Shown here one piece after another: positions 14,064 through 18,830 of a stretch of DNA of 18,830 nt. Below the pieces are notes generated by a model. The model worked only from the letters and a program-made list of their open reading frames with translations. It was not told where the DNA came from and did no database searches. Position numbers and translations under genes: made by a program. The stretch's first letter is position 1, and each line of letters opens with the position of its first letter. The stretch spans positions 1 to 18,830 of the forward strand of contig CAYZZK010000008.1 of NCBI GenBank assembly GCA_964483045.1, given 5' to 3'. This stretch comes from JBBTYG01 sp964483045. GTDB taxonomy: Bacteria; Patescibacteriota; Minisyncoccia; UBA6257; 2-01-FULL-56-20.

Positions 14064-15749
14064 ATGGAGAGTAAGATATGCAATAACTGTAAATCCTCGT
14101 TCATACTCGACGCAACTGATTTAGGGTTTTATGAAAAGATGGGCGTGCCGCCGCCGGGGCTTTGTCCCGTGTGCCGATTCAAAAGGCGGTCTACCTTCCG
14201 CAATGAAAGCACGCTTTATAAGAGCACGTGCAATCTCTGTGGTCGATCGGTCGTAACGATGTATAACCCGAAAGGGCAGTATACAGTTTACTGCAACGAC
14301 TGCTGGCTTTCAGACAAATGGGATTCATTCTCGTATGCGCAAGAATACAACTCCAGCCGCCCATTTTTCGATCAGTTAAAAGAATTGTCGATCAAAGTTC
14401 CAAAATGCGCGACGTACGCAAGCCCTTCAATGGGCCCGAATATAAACAGCGAATACACTAATTTCTCTGGAGCGAATAAAGATTGCTATCTTTGTTTTAA
14501 CACGGGACCCAATAACGAAAACTGCGCGTACTCACGGGGGTTAACCAACTGCCGAGACGCATTCGATTCCTACTACGCCGACAAAGTGGAAAAAATGTAT
14601 GAAGGGGTGAATGTCCAAAATAGTTCCGGTGTCGCATGGGGGCAGAATCTTCTGGAATGCCTCGATTCATGGTTCCTTTTGAATTGCTCTGGTGTCCAGA
14701 ATTGCTTCGGTTGCGTAAACCTGCGGCACAAATCCTATTATTTCTTCAACGAGCCGCTCTCCAAAGAAGAATGGAAAAAGAAGGTGGGGGAGATAGTCGG
14801 AAGCTACGGCAAAACCGAAGAAACCAAAAAACGCTTCGTCGAGCATTCCCTTAAGTTCCCGCGCCGGCAAAATAATAATTTAAAATCCGTCGGCTCAACC
14901 GGCGACTACATTTTCGAATCCAAAAACTGCGTTTCGTGTTTCGAATCTACACAGTGCGAAGATGTGCGCTACTCATTTTCGAATAAGTTTGCAAAGGACA
15001 GCTTCGATCTCTTGGGGCACGGCCGAAACGCAGAACTGGTGCTCGAAGGAGTTGGTGTCGGACTCGGAGCGCGGGTAGTTGGAACTTGGTGGGCAGAAAA
15101 CTGCCACGACGTCGAATACTCTTTCGCGTTGCGATCGAGCGAACAGTGTTTCGGCTGCGACGGGATCAAAAATGGGAAGTATGCAATCTTGAACAAGCGC
15201 TATAGCGAGGAAGAATACAAAAGTATCCGCGCACGCATTGTAGACGAGCTCACATCCAAAAATCTCTACGGGCTTTTCATGCCGCCCGAGCTCGCGCCGT
15301 TTGCGTACAATGAGGCAATCGGCCAAGATAATCTTCCGCTTACTAGAGAAGAGGCGCTCGCGCAGGGATTTCGCTGGGAAAACGACATTCCTGCCACGCG
15401 TGGGCAGGAAACCTTGAAGCCGGAACAGATTCCAGATCATATAAAAGACGTTCCTGACTCGATTCTGAATGAAACGCTCGCGTGCACCCATTCGACAAGC
15501 TCAGGGCAAGTCTGCGGACGAAATTATCGGCTCATCAAGCCGGAGCTCGAAATGTATCGCCGCGCACTTATTCCCGTCCCGCGCAAGTGTTTTAACTGCC
15601 GGCATATAGAACGACTTTTGCGTCGCGGGCCATTTAAGCTTTTTGATCGGAAATGTGACAAATGTGGAAAAGGGATTAAGACAAATTTTGCGCCGAATAG
15701 GCCGGAAATTGTGTATTGCGAAGAATGTTACCAACGTGAAGTTATTTAA
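14064..15749 (+). CDS. Cysteine-rich double zinc-ribbon family protein, paralogue E
   Basis: 561 aa, about 31 cysteines, the shortest complete copy. The N-terminal module is canonical: Cys 6/9, 34/37, 56/59, 77/80. The C-terminal module keeps the same x24/x18/x17 spacing for its later cysteines and ends in CEEC. Its first pair is disrupted: CTHSTSSGQVC, encoded by a copy of the TTCGACAAGCTC repeat. The first core has degenerated: the four-cysteine run found in A-D reads NCSGVQNCFGC here. The block between the second core and FAYNE is shortened (ELTSKNLYGLFMPPELAPFAYNE), without the PYxDxxG segment. It is separated from D by a promoter, a candidate RNA and a terminator, so it is regulated separately. 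No Shine-Dalgarno is seen before the ATG. The 3' end lies inside a 13-bp inverted repeat. Confidence 0.9.
   Translation: MESKICNNCKSSFILDATDLGFYEKMGVPPPGLCPVCRFKRRSTFRNESTLYKSTCNLCGRSVVTMYNPKGQYTVYCNDCWLSDKWDSFSYAQEYNSSRPFFDQLKELSIKVPKCATYASPSMGPNINSEYTNFSGANKDCYLCFNTGPNNENCAYSRGLTNCRDAFDSYYADKVEKMYEGVNVQNSSGVAWGQNLLECLDSWFLLNCSGVQNCFGCVNLRHKSYYFFNEPLSKEEWKKKVGEIVGSYGKTEETKKRFVEHSLKFPRRQNNNLKSVGSTGDYIFESKNCVSCFESTQCEDVRYSFSNKFAKDSFDLLGHGRNAELVLEGVGVGLGARVVGTWWAENCHDVEYSFALRSSEQCFGCDGIKNGKYAILNKRYSEEEYKSIRARIVDELTSKNLYGLFMPPELAPFAYNEAIGQDNLPLTREEALAQGFRWENDIPATRGQETLKPEQIPDHIKDVPDSILNETLACTHSTSSGQVCGRNYRLIKPELEMYRRALIPVPRKCFNCRHIERLLRRGPFKLFDRKCDKCGKGIKTNFAPNRPEIVYCEECYQREVI
15488..15506 (+). 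repeat. Short dispersed repeat (core TTCGACAAGCTC), copy 3, inside paralogue E
   Basis: CCATTCGACAAGCTCAGGG, in frame, coding the STSSG residues between two cysteines of the C-terminal module. Confidence 0.65.
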
Positions 15750-15762
15750 GTAACATTCTTCG
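15719..15762 (+). repeat. 13-bp inverted repeat spanning the stop of paralogue E
   Basis: CGAAGAATGTTAC (15719-15731) is perfectly inverted as GTAACATTCTTCG (15750-15762) with an 18-nt loop containing the stop codon. The left arm encodes the family's CEECY. The right arm is therefore a reversed copy of family coding DNA. No T-run follows, so it is not a standard terminator. Confidence 0.8.
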
Positions 15763-15800
15763 TCCTGGGCGAAAGTTGCTATCAACAAGAGGTGATATAA
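15759..15800 (+). pseudogene. 3'-terminal remnant of a further family paralogue
   Basis: Read in frame, these 42 bases give FVLGESCYQQEVI and a TAA stop. This matches the family C-terminus (for example VYCESCYQSEVA in D), with GCGAAAGTTGCTATCA identical at DNA level to paralogue D. Nothing upstream belongs to a gene. It looks like the leftover end of a deleted or recombined copy, directly after the inverted repeat. Confidence 0.65.
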
Positions 15801-15805
15801 AAATA

Positions 15806-15838
15806 AAACTGCGCCCGTTTGTGCGAGGCGCAATTTTT
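15806..15838. terminator. Bidirectional terminator between paralogue E and the minus-strand gene
   Basis: TGCGCC (15810-15815) pairs with GGCGCA (15827-15832). TTTTT follows on the plus strand (15834-15838). On the minus strand the stem is followed by GTTTTATTTTTAT. It ends both convergent transcripts. Confidence 0.8.
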
Positions 15839-15851
15839 GATTCAGAAAAAA

Positions 15852-16118
15852 TTACAGCAGTTTAAAGTGCCCGACTCCCTCGATTCTCCATAGACCGAGG
15901 AGCATAACTCTGAAAACCGGAAACCGCTTTTTTCTTTTTCCCTTTGGAAGAAGCGAGCTCGGAGCATGCTCCGAGGCAATGCCGCGTCCGATTACTTTCA
16001 TTACTGTTTTTGCCCGCTGGTCGCCTCCTTTTACAATGAATCTTCTTTCCAAAATCATTTCGGGCAGTGATCCGCTTTCGGGGATGAGAAATTCGGCTTT
16101 GTATTCTTGTTTTTTCAA
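15852..16118 (-). CDS. Small hypothetical basic protein
   Basis: 88 aa from a TTG at 16118-16116 (MKKQEYKAEFLIPESG...). The start is supported by a strong Shine-Dalgarno (GAAAGGAGG at 16131-16123), the best in the window, and by a good minus-strand promoter. The protein is basic and has a possible short hydrophobic stretch (VFRVMLLGLW). No domain is recognised. The segment SEHAPSS is encoded by a perfect 18-bp palindrome, possibly an inserted element. It lies convergent to paralogue E and divergent from cutA. Function unknown. Confidence 0.65.
   Translation of the reverse strand: MKKQEYKAEFLIPESGSLPEMILERRFIVKGGDQRAKTVMKVIGRGIASEHAPSSLLPKGKRKKRFPVFRVMLLGLWRIEGVGHFKLL
15958..15975. repeat. 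Perfect 18-bp palindrome inside the small minus-strand gene
   Basis: CTCGGAGCATGCTCCGAG, self-complementary throughout and read in frame. It resembles the GC-rich in-frame palindromes in paralogues A, B and F in character but not in sequence. Confidence 0.7.
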
Positions 16119-16175
16119 CGTTCCTCCTTTCTATTTAGAAATGCAGTGCGTGGACATAGGAATTAAACTGGCGTA

Positions 16176-16204
16176 ACAGTAGGATTTTTTAATTTATTTG
16201 TCAA
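16176..16204 (-). promoter_or_regulatory. Promoter of the small minus-strand gene
   Basis: On the minus strand: TTGACA (16204-16199), a 17-bp spacer and TACTGT (16181-16176). Predicted start is near 16169, about 50 nt before the TTG, leaving room for the AGGAGG. Confidence 0.65.
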
Positions 16205-16226
16205 GTAGCTTTTACTCAATTTATGG

Positions 16227-16255
16227 TTTTCAAACCAACCCGGCGAGCATATAAT
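16227..16255 (+). promoter_or_regulatory. Probable cutA promoter
   Basis: TTTTCA (16227-16232), a 17-bp spacer and a perfect TATAAT (16250-16255), 41 nt before the cutA ATG. The -35 is weak. It is back to back with the minus-strand promoter. Confidence 0.5.
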
Positions 16256-16296
16256 TTATTCAGGAAAGGTCGGGGTAAATAAAACATCTATATCTC

Positions 16297-16605
16297 ATGG
16301 TCATAATCTATTCGACTTTTAAAAATACCGAAGAGGCGGTGAAGATCGGCAAACTTGTCTTGGACAAAAAGCTGGCGTCTTGCGTAAACATTTGGCCGAT
16401 TCAGTCAATGTACAATTGGGAAGGGAAGCTGGAAAATCATCTGGAGGCCGGCATGTTTATCAAAACGCTCGAGCATCATCTTGCGGAGATCGAGTCGCTC
16501 ATCGAGCAGAATCATTCCTACTCTGTGCCTTTCATCGGCGCAATCGACATTCGACGCTTCAATAGGCCGTACCGCGAGTGGATGACGTCGGTAGTTAAGC
16601 AGTAG
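16297..16605 (+). CDS. cutA: CutA-family divalent-cation tolerance protein
   Basis: 102 aa, the usual length of this small trimeric ferredoxin-fold protein. The family signatures are in order: STFKNTEEAVKIGKLVLDKKLASCVNIWP (residues 6-34, with Cys29), then SMYNWEGKLENHLEAGMFIKT (37-57, matching the SxYxWxGKIExxxExxLxIKT pattern) and IEQNHSYSVPFIGAIDI (matching HPYxxPEIxxxxI). CutA is linked to copper and other divalent-metal tolerance in Escherichia coli, though its exact biochemical role is unsettled. It is cytoplasmic in most bacteria, and no signal peptide is seen here. It is followed after 26 nt by a nucleotidyltransferase gene on the same strand. The nearby cysteine-rich paralogues make a metal link tempting but unproven. 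Confidence 0.93.
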   Translation: MVIIYSTFKNTEEAVKIGKLVLDKKLASCVNIWPIQSMYNWEGKLENHLEAGMFIKTLEHHLAEIESLIEQNHSYSVPFIGAIDIRRFNRPYREWMTSVVKQ

Positions 16606-16631
16606 GGCAGGATATAGAAGATAGATTACGG

Positions 16632-17075
16632 ATGAGCAAAGATAGTCTGCGCGAAAAACCTGCGACAGTGCTCGTTTTTGGAACGTTTGATCTTTTGCAT
16701 GAAGGTCATATTTCTTTTTTGGAACAGGCACGGAAATTTGGGGATCTGTTTGTCGTTGTCGCGCGGGACAGCACGGTGATGGATTTGAAAAACCGGAAAC
16801 CGCATTACCACGAGCGTGCGCGGCTTGCGGCGGTTCGCAAAATCCTGGGAGTGTCCAGAGTATTTCTCGGAGATAAAATTTTAGGTTCGTATTCTATATT
16901 TAAAAAGTTAAAGCCGGATATTATTTGTCTTGGATATGATCAACGCGGACTCGAGGAGGATCTTCGCATCCGAATTAAAAAAGGGAGGTTGCCCCAGGTA
17001 AGAATCATCCGCCTCAAAGCGCATAAGCCCCAGAAATTTAAAACTTCGATTGTCGCTGAACGGCGCCATCAATAA
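16632..17075 (+). CDS. HxGH cytidylyltransferase-like nucleotidyltransferase (RibL/FAD synthase-like)
   Basis: 147 aa. The Rossmann-like nucleotidyltransferase motif FGTFDLLHEGHISFL holds HxGH at residues 23-26. VVARDSTVMDLKNRKPHYHERARLAAVRKI and KPDIICLGYDQ (residues about 94-104) closely resemble archaeal-type FAD synthases (RibL) and glycerol-3-phosphate cytidylyltransferases (TagD). The late KTSIV (137-141) stands where the ISSTxI substrate motif usually lies. It would transfer AMP or CMP onto a phosphate (FMN, or a polyol phosphate) with release of pyrophosphate. The VARDST and LGYDQ motifs favour the RibL side; this is inference. It is 26 nt after cutA, probably co-transcribed, and ends in TAA. 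Confidence 0.85.
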   Translation: MSKDSLREKPATVLVFGTFDLLHEGHISFLEQARKFGDLFVVVARDSTVMDLKNRKPHYHERARLAAVRKILGVSRVFLGDKILGSYSIFKKLKPDIICLGYDQRGLEEDLRIRIKKGRLPQVRIIRLKAHKPQKFKTSIVAERRHQ

Positions 17076-17100
17076 AGAGGGTGCGTGTCACTCTCCTCTA

Positions 17101-17131
17101 TTGACATCAGAAAAGAATATGCCACTATGTA
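17101..17131 (+). promoter_or_regulatory. Possible promoter of the short unit before paralogue F
   Basis: A perfect TTGACA (17101-17106) followed by TATGTA (17126-17131) at a long 19-bp spacing. The next ATG or TTG of the small ORF follows within 45 nt. Confidence 0.45.
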
Positions 17132-17141
17132 AGTCCGTCCG

Positions 17142-17282
17142 TTGAAAAAATATTTAGAGAAAGCAAACATCATGAAAAATTGGCTACCAAAATTAAGCGC
17201 TGCGATATTTGAAGCACTGGAAGAGCATGGTCCCATACGTATTGCCGTTCACGACCACTGCCAGTCGGTAGCGGGAAGGTGA
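17142..17282 (+). pseudogene. Small ORF, probably a decayed gene
   Basis: From TTG 17142 (or ATG 17172) the frame reads MKKYLEKANIMKNWLPKLSA, then a helical stretch and HDHCQSVAGR, and stops at TGA 17280-17282. After the TGA the same frame stays open to TGA 17397-17399 with protein-like residues (ITFEVVPEELQKKYPVGSFLPDTIRSG). Another frame offers REGEEWPDWEVPLK with a TAA at about 17315. Either a nonsense mutation or a frameshift has broken a gene of about 75 aa, or a 46-aa peptide is real. No domain is recognised. The unit has its own promoter and strong terminator. Confidence 0.4.
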
Positions 17283-17411
17283 AGAGTGGCCAGATTGGGA
17301 GGTGCCGCTCAAATAACCTTTGAAGTTGTGCCGGAAGAATTGCAGAAGAAATACCCGGTCGGGTCTTTTCTTCCGGATACGATCAGGAGTGGGCCTTGAG
17401 CGAATAGTCCC

Positions 17412-17442
17412 AGCCGGGTAAGTTTTACCCGGCTTTTTGTTT
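17412..17442 (+). terminator. Strong Rho-independent terminator before paralogue F
   Basis: AGCCGGGTAA (17412-17421), a GTT loop and TTACCCGGCT (17425-17434) form a perfect 10-bp stem followed by a T-rich tail (17434-17442). It closes the short unit and isolates paralogue F from cutA-side transcription. Confidence 0.92.
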
Positions 17443-17474
17443 GCAAGTCGGCTGCTCTATTGTAAGCTGAACCC

Positions 17475-18830
17475 ATGCCATCTGCGGAAAATAGAACGTG
17501 CCAAAATTGCAAAACGCAGTTCGAGATAACCACCGACGATTCGGCCTTCTATGTCAAAATAGACGTCCCGGCGCCGACGTTTTGCCCTGATTGTCGATTG
17601 CAGCGGCGGATGAGTTTTCGGAACGAGCGGTCGCTTTATAAAGACATCTGCGATCTTTGCGGGGAAAATTTTATTTCGATGTACTCGCCGGACCCGCCTC
17701 GACTCGCTCGCTCATTGGACGAGGCGGCCAAGCCATTCAAGGTCTACTGCAAAGAGTGCTGGTATTCGGACAGGTGGGATCCATTGGAATATGGGCGAAC
17801 ATACGATTTTTCTAGGCCATTTTTTGCACAGTTTAAGGAATTGATGCAGGTTGTGCCGCGCATCGGCATCATGCACATTCATACCAACATAAATTGCGAT
17901 TATGGAAATTATGTCGCCGACAGCAAGACTGTATATCTTTCCCAATCCGTTATCGCGGGATCGGAGAACGTGTATTATTCGCGCAATATTGATAAAAGCA
18001 AAGATATTTTCGATTGTTTCAACATCAGGGAATCCGAACGGTGCTATGAGAATATCGACGGGGTCAGAAATTACCGCTCCAAGTTTTTGATTCGATCCCG
18101 CGATTGCATCGAGTCGGCATTTCTGTTCGATTGCGTCAATTGCCAAAATTGTTTCATGAGCTCAAACCTTCGAAATAAGCAATTTGTTCTGCGAAATAAG
18201 CAGTATACGAAAGAAAGTTATGCGGAAGAAGTTAAAAAGATCGCCGTAGGTAAATTCTCGGCGACGGAACAGCTGCGGAAAGAATTTTCAGAACTTATGC
18301 AAAGTTCTTTGCATAAGTTCGGAAATCTCACCAAGGCCGTAAACTGTACGGGGAATAATATAGACAACTCGAAAAATGTGCTGGTGTCTTTCGACGTATA
18401 CGGCAGTGAAGAGATTAAATATTCTTCCCGAGTAATAAATTCCAGTGACGTGTGGGATGCTACCGGTGGCGCCAACTTAGAATTAATTTACGAGCAGTTA
18501 GCCGGCGGCTATGAAAGTTATAACTCCAAATTTCTCTGCCATGGAGACACGGATACCGACTGCACATATACCGACTGGTGCCAAAGCTCATCGGATCTCT
18601 TCGGCTGCATTTCCATGCGCAAGAAACAATTCTGCATTTTAAACAAGCAATATAGCGAGAGCGAGTATAAGGCACTTGTCCCGAAAATCATTGAGCACAT
18701 GAACACGATGCCATACGCCGACGCGAAAGGACAAGTATACCGTTATGGCGAATTTTTTCCGATAGAAATTTCTCCATTCGCATACAACGAAACAGTCGCA
18801 CAGGAATATTTCCCGTTTACGAAGGAAGAA
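17475..18830 (+). CDS. Cysteine-rich double zinc-ribbon family protein, paralogue F (3' end outside window)
   Basis: 452 residues are visible from the ATG at 17475; the frame is open to the window edge, so the C-terminal module is not seen. The N-terminal module has Cys 9/12, 37/40, 59/62 and 92/95. The last gap is 12 residues longer than the family norm because of a palindromic insertion (PPRLARSLDEAAK). The first core is cysteine-poor compared with A-D: the CxxCxxCxxC run is reduced to DCVNCQNCFMS. The second core ends SSDLFGCISMRKKQFCILNKQYS. YRYGEFFPIEISPFAYNETVAQEYFPFTKEE matches the conserved block before the C-terminal module in B-D. It follows a strong terminator; a weak TATTGT at 17458-17463 may be its -10, giving a nearly leaderless transcript. 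Function unknown. Confidence 0.88.
   Translation, partial: MPSAENRTCQNCKTQFEITTDDSAFYVKIDVPAPTFCPDCRLQRRMSFRNERSLYKDICDLCGENFISMYSPDPPRLARSLDEAAKPFKVYCKECWYSDRWDPLEYGRTYDFSRPFFAQFKELMQVVPRIGIMHIHTNINCDYGNYVADSKTVYLSQSVIAGSENVYYSRNIDKSKDIFDCFNIRESERCYENIDGVRNYRSKFLIRSRDCIESAFLFDCVNCQNCFMSSNLRNKQFVLRNKQYTKESYAEEVKKIAVGKFSATEQLRKEFSELMQSSLHKFGNLTKAVNCTGNNIDNSKNVLVSFDVYGSEEIKYSSRVINSSDVWDATGGANLELIYEQLAGGYESYNSKFLCHGDTDTDCTYTDWCQSSSDLFGCISMRKKQFCILNKQYSESEYKALVPKIIEHMNTMPYADAKGQVYRYGEFFPIEISPFAYNETVAQEYFPFTKEE
17694..17727 (+). repeat. Palindromic in-frame insertion element in paralogue F
   Basis: CCGCCTCG (17694-17701) is inverted as CGAGGCGG (17720-17727) with an 18-nt loop. It shares CGAGGCGGCC with the insertion in paralogue A. 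It adds 12 residues between the third and fourth CxxC of the N-terminal module. Confidence 0.7.
18291..18320. repeat. 30-bp near-perfect palindrome inside paralogue F
   Basis: GAACTTATGCAAAG (18291-18304), TT, then its exact reverse complement (18307-18320). It encodes ELMQSSLHKF in the linker between the two cores. Confidence 0.8.

Noticed and set aside
17280..17321. Selenocysteine or UGA=Gly read-through of the small ORF
   Set aside because: Two paralogues end in TGA as a normal stop. No selenoprotein-like active-site context surrounds this TGA, and its hairpin lacks clear SECIS loop features.
5565..18830. CoA-transferase (CaiB/BaiF) label that I recall seeing on such CPR proteins
   Set aside because: No CoA-transferase motif or fold pattern is visible; the content is cysteine pairs and repeats.
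1..18830. CRISPR array, tRNA, rRNA, IS element or prophage
   Set aside because: No regularly spaced direct repeats, tRNA cloverleaf, rRNA-like stretch, transposase or phage genes were found on reading.

Overview
The window looks like chromosomal DNA from a Candidate Phyla Radiation (Patescibacteria, probably Parcubacteria-like) bacterium. The reasons are: compact genes mostly without a Shine-Dalgarno sequence, a SecF tail next to a sigma-4/HARE protein, a TraD/TraG-type ATPase preceded by small membrane-anchored partners of the kind seen in these genomes, and a large family of cysteine-rich zinc-ribbon proteins that I associate with this group. Taxonomy is inferred from gene content only. TGA serves as a normal stop (two paralogues end in it), so the UGA=Gly lineages are unlikely.

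Layout: (1) 1-412, C-terminal end of SecF. (2) 456-1532, a promoter and a protein joining a sigma-70 region 4-like HTH to HARE-type winged helices. (3) 1640-5137, a three-gene membrane/ATPase module: a TM-anchored 457-aa protein, a TM-anchored 177-aa helical protein and a 491-aa TraD/TraG-type ATPase. (4) 5208-5534, a small conserved hypothetical gene. (5) 5565-13856, four paralogues (called A-D) of a roughly 580-610-aa cysteine-rich family in one run on the plus strand, with an M24 metallopeptidase between A and B. (6) 13857-14063, a promoter, a probable small RNA or attenuator, and a terminator. (7) 14064-15749, paralogue E, followed by a 3'-end remnant of another paralogue, a 13-bp inverted repeat and a bidirectional terminator. 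(8) 15852-16118, a small minus-strand gene with a strong Shine-Dalgarno. (9) 16297-17075, cutA and a HxGH nucleotidyltransferase. (10) 17076-17474, a short transcription unit with a probably broken small ORF and a very strong terminator. (11) 17475 to the end, paralogue F, cut off by the window edge.

The best candidate for an undescribed system is the six-copy family. Paralogues A and E have an eight-cysteine zinc-ribbon module at both ends with the same spacing (CxxC-x24-CxxC-x18-CxxC-x17-CxxC). The two modules enclose a cysteine-rich repetitive core that itself looks duplicated. Three copies (A, B, F) carry GC-rich palindromic in-frame insertions of 11 or 12 codons at the topologically equivalent loop before the last CxxC. 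This is like the nomadic palindromic peptide elements known in other bacteria. I cannot name the family's function; metal binding is the only property the sequence directly suggests.

The neighbouring genes do not form an obvious pathway. CutA (divalent-metal tolerance family) near cysteine-rich proteins is suggestive only.
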